Shown: piece after piece, positions 1 through 25,299 of the stretch
Numbering within the stretch: position 1 is the first letter of the stretch
Layout: the number at the start of each line of letters is the position of its first letter
Assembly (NCBI GenBank): GCA_963971405.1
Contig: OZ020486.1
Coordinates: 32,077,419 to 32,141,418, forward strand
DNA length: 64,000 bases
Source: Psococerastis gibbosa
Lineage: Eukaryota; Arthropoda; Insecta; Psocodea; Psocidae
Direction of reading: 5' to 3'
The notes under the pieces: generated by a model
What the model saw: the letters and a program-made list of their open reading frames with translations, nothing else
Databases searched by the model: none
What the model was told of the DNA's origin: nothing
Program-made: the position numbers and the translations under genes

Positions 1-545
1 CATGCCTGAAGGTAGAAATCGTCGATAGAAAGGTTTCGCAGAAAAATTATTTTTTAGTCATTTTTAATTAAAATTAAGTTATTTTTATTTCTTTACCCCC
101 AGAAGTAAACTATCAAGGGGCAAGCGACCCCCGCATTTTATCAACATTAATAACGACTAGAATATATGTGAATTTAAAAGAAATCGTTGAAGCCGTTTTT
201 GAGAAATAATTTTTTTAGACGTTTTTTTGGAGTTTTTTGGGAATAAAACCCCCCAATTGAGTTAGCCCAAAATAAAATAAAATTTCCTGAGGTATGACTT
301 TTGTGAACTTACATGCCAAATTTCATCGAAATCCACTGAGTAGTTTGCCCGGAAATCGATGAACAGACAGACATACAGACATTTCGTAAAAACCACTTTT
401 TTGGGTTCCTGGGACCTGAAAACGTGTAAATCCGTTGAAATCTCGGAATCGAAAATTTCGACCATCACAAAGCTTTCCTTATAAATTTCCGTATAAATTG
501 GAAAGCAAAAAATAAAATAAAATAAAAGCCCAGTACAATAGCACA
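1..545 (+). repeat. Dispersed repeat resembling a LINE 3' tail
   Basis: This AT-rich stretch has no credible coding frame. It recurs in degraded form, in the same orientation, near 55895-56030 and 61440-61930. The shared parts are a block starting gaaggtagaaa and a block reading roughly aaaaccacttttttgggttc followed by a 'gggacct...cgtgtaaat' stretch. The internal phrase 'catcgaaatccactgagtag' followed by an 'acagacagacatacagac' tract is of a kind I associate with 3' ends of non-LTR retrotransposons in arthropods; that assignment is from memory and is not proven here. Confidence 0.5.
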
Positions 546-840
546 ATATACAAATAATATCGTACGATATAGGCTAATTTAAAAAAGATATCGTCAAAGC
601 GCCCGCACCAGCTAGTCATCGTTATCGATTTATGTGGGGAGATTTAAGATGAAGCTGGCTGTACGCATTGGCCACCCCTGAATCATCCTAAAATAGGTTG
701 GTTTACATGTATTATGTAAGTTAATACTTCAACTTACATAGATTTGGTCTACTCAATTGATAGCGGACTATTTCATGCATATATAGTACTACAACGATTT
801 ATTTAGTTTTGGCCTAGGGGGTTTTCCGTGAAACTGATAA

Positions 841-983
841 GGCGGGGTTTCCACATACGTCAATGGTCAATGATAAATGTGGTATTGACGTTTTAGCAGA
901 CGTTAAAGACATACTGAAAATGTCTGCTACCACGTCAAAACCATATTTACCATTGACCATTGACGTATGTGGAAACCCCGCCT
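841..983. mobile_element. MITE, GGCGG-ended TAA-target family, copy a
   Basis: A ~143-bp near-palindrome starts GGCGGGGTTTCCACATACGT and ends with the inverted copy. It is flanked by TAA on both sides, as expected for a PIF/Harbinger-type 3-bp target duplication. The centre carries the motif TGTCTGCTACCACGTCA, which recurs in other elements of this window. There is no coding capacity. Confidence 0.8.
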
Positions 984-989
984 AACCGA

Positions 990-2435
990 CAGACATACCG
1001 AATTATTGAATTCATGGAAAAATTGTACCAACAAAAATGAAAAACACCTTATAATAGGGTGTATGAAATTGTCCTCTAGCAATTGAGTAGACCTAATCTT
1101 TATAAATTTCAGTATTAACTTAAGTGAAAAAATATAAGCCAAACTGATGATTCAGGCTGGTCCAGGGGTGGCCAATGTGTACGGCCAGCATCCTCTTAAG
1201 AAATGAGATGAAAAGGATTTTCTGACAATGTCATTTTATTAAGTTTTCTTTGGTGTCCATTAGCCAAGTAGTTAGTAAATTTTCAGGGGGTCTCTTAGGC
1301 TTGGAACTTGAAGTTTTAATACGATTACTAATGTAAGCATGTAAAGCTCTTTCCATTCTTCTTGAAATTATTATTAATTCAATGGCAATGCATTTATAAA
1401 CATGGCAAAATAGATGATGATTTTTTTTTATTCCCTTAAATCTGAACCTGAATCAAGATACAAGGCACTTCAATTTGCAAGTTGTTATTACCCTGATTCT
1501 TCAGAATAATGATAGTGATTTGTCCCCCAGCAGATTGAGATAGAGTAGAATGTATGAACAAAATCAGGAATCTAAACAACCAAGGAAATCGCATTTATAG
1601 GCATAGGTAACTGAGAAATTTTATTTGCGCCGTATCTTGACTAAAGGCCCAATGCGAAAATTCTAAAGAGGATCTGCCTGCCTCCCGCACGATAACCTAG
1701 CCCCCCCCCCCCCTCCCTCCAGTTTATTCGGCATACATTTATCCTTCCAGATCACGTTCTCACTTCCCTGTTTTCCCCCTGGGAGCTTAGGTCCCTTACT
1801 AGTGTCCTTAGAACTTGGCTCCATAAATTTATTGCATTTGTTTTGCCTCGGTATAAATACTGATAGACGGTATAGTTTTTTTTTTTTTTTTTGGGGGGGG
1901 GTCACAATATGTACATCAGTAAACAGTAAGCTTACCGTATCGAAGTGTCCAGGCGTAGATGCTTGGAAATCAATGGACACACAGTTTATAAAGGCCTTAT
2001 AGAAAAAGTAAAATAGGCATTGAAAAATGGGTTCCCATTCTGGCCCACCCTAACAGGCGTTTTCCTCCTCCATTAGACTATTAGAAGCCTATTTATAGTT
2101 CAAGGGAAAGAAGCCTAAGAGCCTACACAACATTAAAATTAATTAAACCATGTAATAAAAATTATTTCACTGGTAAGTTCAGCGAGGCAAGCCAGGTATG
2201 CCCAACCAAATTACAAAAATTATAATACGAGCCACTGCTAACTTATCAGTCGGAAAATGTTTTAGAATCTACAGGAAAGTTATTAACTTATTTAATGCTT
2301 AATAATTATATTCATACATTTTTAAGAGGTATCTTATTTGGATAGGACCGACAAGCCAAATTATAATGAGTGTGTGAGTTTGGTTAAAAAGTATCAAGAA
2401 CTTAAAGCGTTCAAGAATTTTTTTAAATTTTCGCT
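990..2435. other. Gene-free stretch
   Basis: I see no gene here. There are long C and T/G homopolymer runs at about 1699-1712 and 1877-1902, resembling the G/C-run elements found elsewhere in the window, but clear ends could not be defined. Confidence 0.5.
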
Positions 2436-3767
2436 GGTCATAATAATAAGGGCGCGAGTCTAGTTTTTGTTTTTATTTAAGCCAAAAACAAAGAAAATTT
2501 AAAAATCTGCCCAAAGCCTCTTGCCACTTAAAATCTCAAGATATTTTGAGAAAATGGGCCGTATGAAACATTGCTCTGATGATGAAAGAAGAATTATCTG
2601 CGGCTTGCGGAAGAAAGGGTTTAGCATCAGAAAAATTGCTGATTTAGTCGATCGATTAAAAACAATGGTGGCCAACGCGTTAAAGGAACAAACTGCAGTC
2701 GAAAAAAGAGGTCGGCCTGGGAAGACATCCGAAAATTTTGACCGTTTCCTTGTCCGCGAATCCAAGCACGACACATTCGCCTCCTCAAGAACGCTAAAGG
2801 AACGTGTTGGTGCGTCAATCAGCCCCGGTACAATTCGACGACGTTTTTTTGAAGCTGGACTGCCATCCAGGATTCCCAGGAAGGATCGCTTGATTGAGGT
2901 TTGCTCATACACACCGCCATCGGGTCAATTGGAGGAACGTCGTATGGAGCGATGAAACCAAGATAAATCTCTTTGGGTCTGATGGCCAGCAGTTCGTGAG
3001 ACGGCCAACTGACGCCGCATTCAATCCTCAGTACACCAGGAAGACTGTTAAGTTCGGTGGAGGAAACAGAATGGTATGGGGTTGTTTCTCGTTCAACGGA
3101 GTTGGTCCTATTCACCTCATCAGGGACATTATGACTAAGGAAATCTATCGGGACATATTAGAAAATGAAATGCTTCCTTATGCAGAAGAAAACATGCCAC
3201 TGCTGGGGCAATTCCAACAAGATAATGACCCAAAACATTCATCGAAGTTGGTGAAGAACTGGTTCGCGGGGAAAAAAAATATCTGTTATGGAGTGGCCAG
3301 CACAATCACCGGACTTGAATCCGATAGACAACTTATGGAATGAACTTAAGAAGAGCATTGCTAAAGATACAATCAAGAACAAAGACCACCTTTGGCAAGA
3401 AGTTCAAAAAGCGTGGTACAACATCCCTGTGTCTGTTTGCCAGAATTTGGTCACTTCAATGAACTCAAGATGCAATGCTGTTCTTCATAACAAGGGACAA
3501 TCTACCAAGTATTGATGATCAAATTGTAATTTGTTAATTTATCTGCATTTTATTAAAGAAGTAAAGGTAATGTCCCTATTATTATGACCGACGTATTTTT
3601 GAAAATCTTCATTAGATTCTCACGTTCTTGGGCAATTGGGATGAAATTTACACAACATATCAAACTTCTTGCCATGTTATTTCCTGCTAACAATCAAGAC
3701 CAAAACTCTTGCCATTTTGGAGATTTTAGGAAAATTCGCTGTGTCCCTATTATTATGAGCAACACTG
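2436..3767 (+). mobile_element. Tc1-like DNA transposon, degraded
   Basis: The sequence GGTCATAATAATAAGGG at 2436 is matched by an inverted copy at 3571-3589 and again at 3741-3759, the latter followed by CACTG and TA. This resembles the paired direct repeats inside the inverted repeats (IR/DR) of some Tc1-like elements. The matching outer left repeat is not recognisable, so the left end may be deleted. A broken transposase lies inside. The TA at the right end fits the Tc1/mariner target preference. Confidence 0.8.
2554..3515 (+). pseudogene. Tc1-family transposase pseudogene (DD34E)
   Basis: Three consecutive reading frames together give a Tc1-type transposase. The first (from ATG 2554) covers the paired helix-turn-helix DNA-binding region, including a GRPGKT-like motif. 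The second holds the WSDET aspartate and the QQDNDPKH aspartate, and the third the SPDLNPI...NLWNE glutamate of the DDE catalytic triad. The frame changes once near 2890-2950 and again near the A-run at about 3271-3280, so no full-length protein is made. Terminal repeats surround it. The family would cut and paste DNA at TA sites; this copy is inferred to be dead. Confidence 0.93.
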
Positions 3768-3769
3768 TA

Positions 3770-4788
3770 AGAATTATCTGTCTTGTCATACAGGTATGTG
3801 TCTCGAGATTTGACTACAGGGGTAACCATATTGTACATGTTGTTCTGTGGGGCTAACTCCTAAACGCCGATACATAACGTATATTTTATGCACCTTATTA
3901 TGTATTACATTCATTATTATACTACAGCTACAATCAGCTCGACTGTTCCAGTCGAAGGTGTGACAAATGAGTAGGCATAAGACTATATTAGGCATCTCCG
4001 TTAACATATATCTTGTCCCTCCCCTTCTAATCATATTTAGCGCTTCTCCTAGCCCTGTTCCGATCACCCCAACTTAACATTAATAATTGAGCAGTGATCA
4101 GAAAGTCATTACTCACCTAACTAAAATTTCAGCAATGGTTGCTCCTTCGGCTTCCTAAATGTTATGTCCATCATCCATCATCCACACGAGACACATCACC
4201 ATTCGCCACTGGAATGTAGTTCCGGTTTGGCAACTTATTATAGGGTCAGGTGCTCCAGGCACATGACAATAGGCTAGGCCCCCTTGTTTTGGTTGTGGTC
4301 ATACCACACTTCACATCAGAATACCCAAAATCCGATCAGATTCTAACCAAACGCGGTCGCGCCGAAACAAATTTCCCATTTAACCGTGTGGTGCATCATG
4401 TTGACACCAAACACAAATGACTGGAACCGCAAACAACAAATTCAGTAGGTAGTACGTACAGTATAAGCAGTCTATGGTTGCGACTTGTCAAGACTCAGCT
4501 TAGTTCACGATTTATTGGTCGAAAACAGATATTAATATTGTTGTTACATAATATTTAACGCGAATCGCGATAGATAATTCCTATAACATTTATTATTAGA
4601 AATTAACTGGTTCCTAATTTATAATATAAATTTAACTATAAATGCGTGAAACAAACAAGTAAAATGGCGAGCTTTATTGTTTTGGCGGTTTAATTTGTTA
4701 TATGCGTCTACTGCTTGGAAAACAACTGCGCAAAATGTTGGCGCAACATTTAAAATTTTCGTGACTTCAATAAATTAGATGATTAACA
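3770..4788. other. Gene-free stretch
   Basis: No gene, RNA or repeat with clear boundaries was recognised. The sequence is AT-rich. A short AAAATGGCGAG at about 4663 resembles the YY1-type motif seen near real gene starts, but no gene start is visible beside it. Confidence 0.4.
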
Positions 4789-4789
4789 G

Positions 4790-5071
4790 AAGTAGAAGAT
4801 TACTTCATTCATCATATAATAGGAAATATTAAATTTTTGGTACAGTACCTTAGTTCTTTCATAAAAACCGTTGGGGACTAAAATTTCGCGGTAAGTAGAA
4901 AGTAGAATTTGTGGAAACCCCGAAAAGTGAAAATACCCAATAATTATTTATAATGATGTACGAAGTAGTCTTCTACGACATAAATGAGCTACATTTTTAA
5001 TGTCTTGAGTTAATTAAATAAAAAAAAAGTATTAAATTTCGGGCTGCCAATTTCCTACGGGATGTACACTT
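4790..5071. mobile_element. TTAA-target MITE, copy 3 (one end truncated)
   Basis: The inner parts of both arms and the complete right end match the full copies at 18559-18942 and 57917-58311. The shared parts include the GAAGTAGTCTTCTAC core and the CGGGCTGCCAATTTCCTACG terminal arm. The right end abuts TTAA (5072-5075). The outer left arm is missing. Confidence 0.75.
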
Positions 5072-5500
5072 TTAAAAGGATTAACTATCAAATTTCAATT
5101 GCATTTTATTTCGAAATCAGCCTGACACTACCTGCACGCATATGCTTCTAACCCATTCAATCACATGGTGACAGATAACAGTACTTTCTCTGCGTGGAGG
5201 TTCTCGCTAGAGCACCTGCTAGGCCTAGTTTTGGACCATGAGTGCATCATTCATGTACGGACAGTATATTTCACCAAATGAATAATGATACTGAGGATTA
5301 TCGCCGAGTTATCCGAAATTAAAAGGCGCTTAGTAAGGTTATTTTTGTCATGTCCTTTAGCCCTTGCCCTATATTTTCGAACCGGCAACATCACACATGT
5401 ACATGCACGTCCTTCACTTTCCCGGGCATCGTTAGACCTTCGACCAATGTTAATGGATCATTGAAATTGAACGTCAGCAGCTACCAAACCCAGTATATAG

Positions 5501-5886
5501 CAGTGGTTCTCAAACTGGGGGCCATGGCCCACCAGTGGGCCACAGCGGCCTGTCAGGGAGGCCATGGGACTTCGAGGAAACATTTATGAATTTCAGGAAA
5601 GATGACATTCCAACACTGGTAGCTAAGGCTCTGAAAATATTGATGTCTGACATCTTACCTATGAGAACGCTTCTTAGGTTAAAGTTGAAGGGCCGAAACA
5701 AACTTAAAGACCTCGACGAGGAGCTCGTTCGCAAAATCCAAACATAAAAAATTAGTAGCCACATTAGTCGAATTAAAAAAAGGAGCAATGTATTTTGATA
5801 TTGATTCACTTTTCCTTGTAAACTGGGTAGGGGGCCACCGACAATTGTCTTCCTTATATATCTGGACCACGGCCGTAAAACCACTG
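5501..5886. mobile_element. Small hAT-like element with imperfect ends
   Basis: It begins CAGTGGTTCTCAAACTGGGG, a typical hAT-type terminus, and ends with a decayed inverted counterpart (TTTTACxxCCACTG) near 5886. A convincing 8-bp target duplication is not visible. A 70-codon frame at 5535-5747 lies inside; its second half has a weak resemblance to the C-terminus of DUF4806 proteins, which I regard as unproven. It is probably an internally deleted element carrying foreign or decayed sequence. Confidence 0.5.
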
Positions 5887-7063
5887 TTCTAGTCAGAAAA
5901 AATGTATTTTCTAACATTAATTGGTTTCTCTGGCAAAGTTTGGTTACTTTTTTGTTCATAGGTTAATAATTTTAGAATAACACTTGGCATTATTAAATTA
6001 TTGCCGTCTTGAGAGGCATAACATATAACTTAGATAGTATTAATTTCTGAAATATGATCTATCCTAAGACTTGAGGATGGTGCTAAATCCAACAGGAGTA
6101 TTATCTAATCGCCATAAATAAGGTTGTGTTTTTACCTAAGTATTCTTACAAATACTAATATTTGATATGAAGAAATAACAAATTTTTAAAAACATCCAGT
6201 CAATCATGTATTGAAACAGGTCTTCGAATGTTAGTAATCAAATCGCGAATACTAAAATGTGTGTCCTTTAAGCGCGCAAACGGTCTTTTGTCCAATTCCA
6301 TAAATGCCAGCCTGAAAATAAAAGAAACATTTTTATCAATAGAAACTAGACACTGGATAATTTTTACAAGAGTGAACCTCTGCGACATACGACATCTTTA
6401 TGGAAGCCAGCTCATTTTCATTATGATTGAGCAGTGAAGAATCCCATTCAGTCGGGCAAAGAGCTCTACGTAAGAACCTGCATCGCCTACTCCAGGGGTT
6501 CCCAACCTGTGGTCCCCAGACATATAATTGGTGAGCTTAACAGTTAACGATGGAATACATCCGTAGGAATAATAAAAACCACGCATAGTGACACAAGTCT
6601 CAAGTTATGATAGAGCAAAGTTGAGGGTTCCAAAACAAAGTAGCACTTGTCCACCGCGTGATCCTGATCAAAGGTGCATATGTCCAAAACGTTTTTCATC
6701 CGTACTGAAAAACCGGATTACACGGACATGTGCACTTTTGCTTTTTACTTCCTCAATTTGGGTACGATATGGTTGCCATTGGTTTAGTTTTGCCATGGTA
6801 AGAGAGCAGCAGTTCGAATCCTCATGGGGATCGGATTTACTTAATTAATAGGATAATACAAGAGCAATAAGTCGATAGTCCAGAAACCATCAGACCTCAG
6901 CCTGATGAGTAGCGCCTACTCCAGACAATGGGCTCATCCCTAATTGGTCGATGACTGAGGCCCCTGCCTCTAATGATGTTCAGCACAATATGGACGGAAG
7001 GCAAGGTTTTAACAGGTGTTTACATACAATTGAATAAAATAGCTTACCCTTAGCCTAGAAGAT
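5887..7063. other. Gene-free stretch with transposon scraps
   Basis: There is no gene. A hAT-like terminus, CAGGGGTTCCCAACCTGTGG, sits at 6493 without a visible partner. A B-box-like GTTCGAATCC at about 6813 suggests a SINE remnant. The segment around 6880-7010 shares wording with 46440-46520 in inverted orientation. Confidence 0.4.
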
Positions 7064-8629
7064 TTACTTTGACCTCGCCCTCATCTTCCTCCTCTTACGC
7101 TTAAGCCTCCGCATGCGCTTCTTCCTCCACTGCAAACAATTATACATAAGTAAGCTAAGTAGCAACAGTATTACATTTTCGGGTATAGGGGGAGTTAAGA
7201 TAACCCACTGTACAGAAATTCCGATGTAAGGCCCGTATTACACTGTAAAACATTTTATAAAATATTTGAAGAATGGTTCTTTTATAAAAGTTTCAACAGT
7301 CCAACTGAACTTCGCCAATTTGGAATCTTCTTCAAATTCTTTTATAAAATGTAATGCCAACCTATTACATTTACATATAAAAGAAATTTTATTAAAAAAA
7401 TGTTTTATAAAATATGGTCTATTAGACTATCAAAGATCTTTGTCAAATGCGGCACCAAAGGCAATAGTCAATCAGTGATCTGAAGTTGGAGATTCTGAAT
7501 AAGCGCGCGGCGCTTCTGAGATTCAACAGCAACAACAACAACAAATAACTTTTAAAAAAGGTTTTACAGTGTAATACGGGCCTTTAAATTAAATTAAAAC
7601 AATTTAATTTTTAAGGAAGGCTTGCTTTATTGGCTCATGCCATGTTACTTCCAGTCTTCCACACTACTTTTATAACCAAAATTAGTTCAAGCTCCATGAT
7701 CGCTTCATAGTATAACGATTGTCATAATTAAAAAAAAAGCGCGGACCTATCGTATCCTAGCATTTTTATATCAGTAACTACTGTCTTATAATTTACCACC
7801 TATCTTGACAATTTGACTTTCGAAGTTGTACGTGCGGCCACTACAACTTAAAAAACTAGTGCCAATTACATACATTATGTATAAAATACTGCAATTTTTC
7901 TGTCATAGTTTTATAATCTATGTCTCATGAGATAAAGACTTGCTACCAAAATTATATAGTGGATTTCTCCAAGACTACCCCAGTCGGACACCCACTTTTT
8001 CTTTATAGCTAATTTCCCATAAAATAGCGACAACAGCAATATATTAGTACAAGTAGAAGAAATGCTCTACGATTCATTTAATGCGTAGTATGAAGCCGGC
8101 ACTTACACAGATGGCCGGTTTTAATAGGCGAGGACCTTAAATAAATTGTATATTTTTCACTTTCAAAAGCAGTTGACATGTAAATGCAGACCACAAATAC
8201 ATTGTTGCATTGCGGTAACTACTAGCTTATGGCTGTGATCGATATTTTTTGCTCTTTGCATAAAAAACGAACTGTGGGTGTCCAATTGGCTATTAAAAAT
8301 GCTGCTGTTTCTCAGACCCTCCGTAACAATTAGATTTGATTCTCATGGCGAAGTCAAGATCGCCGAAAGTCTACCCACGTGCACCCTTAATAATAAAAAA
8401 AGATGTGACACATATCACAACGTCGGGGGCAATTTATCAATCACGATTACACATATTATTAAGGGGAGGCAGCGATGACACTTTGCCATTAAATTAAGAA
8501 TTTAAAACAGGTCGTACAATAAGCTGAAACGCGGCGATATCTTTTAGAGTTTTGAAAACGTCGAAAATTTCAAAAATTATACAAATACTTCAATAGGCAA
8601 ATTAAATAATATCTTACCTTTGCTCGCAT
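7064..8629 (-). CDS. RpL41: Ribosomal protein eL41 (RpL41), 25 aa, two exons
   Basis: RpL41 is the smallest eukaryotic ribosomal protein, an almost entirely basic helix buried in ribosomal RNA at the subunit interface. Here exon 1 (8618-8629) encodes MRAK and ends at a GTAAGA donor. Exon 2 (7064-7129) follows a TTTGCAG acceptor and encodes the remaining 21 residues, starting WRKKRMRRLKRK and ending in a TAA stop. The joined product is 25 residues and, as far as I recall, matches the near-invariant animal sequence. The 1.49-kb intron carries a MITE (7230-7582). The gene is divergent from DHX16, with only about 300 bp between the RpL41 start codon and the first DHX16 exon found. It is too short for ordinary gene finders. 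The correct junction, phase and length make it very unlikely to be chance. Confidence 0.95.
7230..7582. mobile_element. MITE with GGCCCGTATTACAC ends
   Basis: The ends form a 22-bp inverted repeat beginning GGCCCGTATTACACTGTAAA, at 7230 and again inverted at 7561-7582. The interior is AT-rich with repeated TTTTATAAA blocks and an AACAACAACA run. The ends resemble PIF/Harbinger MITEs, but the flanks (TAA left, TTT right) do not give a clean duplication. It lies in the RpL41 intron. Confidence 0.75.
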
Positions 8630-8929
8630 AGTGCTTTTAAGGTATAAAGCTACCTAAAAAGCTAGGATTGTGTAGATTAAAAATCTACTACACGTCAACT
8701 ACGCAGCTTAATATCTTTCTTTCTGAAAAAATAAACAAGATGGTTGATGACGATTTGTCGATTCATTCTTCGCTTCTAGTGGCACGACGAAAACAAAATA
8801 ATGGCGGACTATTTGAAATTCATCCGTCGTCCATCTTCAATGTTGTTTACGTTGTTTACGTCTTGAATCTTGATAAATAAAAATTAAAACAAAGCTCTTA
8901 CTTGGACTGTTAGTCAATTAAATTTTTAG
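8630..8929. promoter_or_regulatory. Presumed bidirectional promoter region, RpL41 / DHX16
   Basis: These 300 bp separate the RpL41 start codon (minus strand) from the first DHX16 exon found (plus strand). The region contains AATAATGGCGGAC at 8798-8810, which resembles the YY1/Pho motif AAnATGGCGGC, plus a TTGTTTACG duplication at 8841-8858. No TATA box is evident. If the DHX16 N-terminal exon lies further upstream, this would be a DHX16 intron instead. Confidence 0.4.
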
Positions 8930-24375
<15,446 letters not shown>

Positions 24376-24504
24376 CGAATATACTTAAAGTTGTATATAA
24401 TAGGCTATTATAAATGTTTGTGATTAATGAATTGAAAATATTAAATGTTATGTTGTTGTGTTCACCACCGAAAATCAGTACGTAAGTTTAGTTTGCCGCG
24501 GACA

Positions 24505-24660
24505 AGGGCGGATCCAACGCAAAATTTAGTGGGGGGGGGGGGGGTCACAAGTTGTATGCAAGTTTAAAAAGAATTTTTTTGTTGAAAAGTTGATTTTTAT
24601 TCAATTAAAAAAAATTACTATCTTATGAATTCACTTATTTAGGGGGGGGGGGGTGTCATG
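24505..24660. mobile_element. G-run hAT-type MITE remnant
   Basis: It has GGGCGGATCCAACGC followed by G14, and a second G-run near 24643. It resembles the GGATCCAG/G-run elements at 50713 and 53395 but lacks a clear second end. It is located between DHX16 and THG1. Confidence 0.45.
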
Positions 24661-25299
24661 ACCGGCAGTGGAGGGTTAATGTGGAATTTGGAGAGTTCTA
24701 GCCTGCTATGATGATGAGTTCAAAGGTTTGTTGAATTTTTTTGTTCCAAGTATTAGTTTTTATAACGTTAATTAAACAATGTAACTGTAACGGCCGGCCC
24801 AGGGCAGAGTTAAATGGGGAAAATAAGCTAAAAACGGGGGGGTCACAAGATGCCGCGCGAATACGGGTAGGTGGGGACTTGCGGAAGGCTGGACTTGCGA
24901 ACTACAAGACGACGGCCACCTGGTTACCCGAGACAAGGAGATGCTGTGTCCCAAACAGATCTTTTAGAGGCCAACGACAAGACCATCCAGGCCGCAACGC
25001 TTCGGATCAACGTGTCCTAGGCCCGGACGCGTTAAGTAGGTAATGGAGATAATGAAAAGGCTTGCTGCAAATGTGAAATTTTGAGGCGATTAACATTTAT
25101 TATATCCCCTGGGCGGGCCCTGTCATTCATTCATTTCATCTTGAGATAGATTTGAAATGCATTTCAAATTTATGCGCCAGCGTGGTACTAGAGACACACA
25201 GTGTCAATAGAATAGTGAAAACTCACTTTGCATTTTTGTTTCATTATGGCGACCATTTGAAGTTGTAACAAGTTTAATTTTGTTATATTTTATTTTTGC

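Noticed and set aside
5535-5747. DUF4806-like coding exon
   Set aside because: Resemblance is weak and limited to about 40 residues inside a hAT-like element; a profile search would be needed.
8668-8880. 70-codon frame starting MCRLKIYY as the missing DHX16 N-terminus
   Set aside because: It bears no resemblance to the helical N-terminal region of DHX16 and ends in a stop before the exon at 8930.
24741-25043. 100-codon frame just upstream of THG1 as a gene
   Set aside because: No recognisable domain; vague resemblance to retroelement tails only; next to a G-run repeat.
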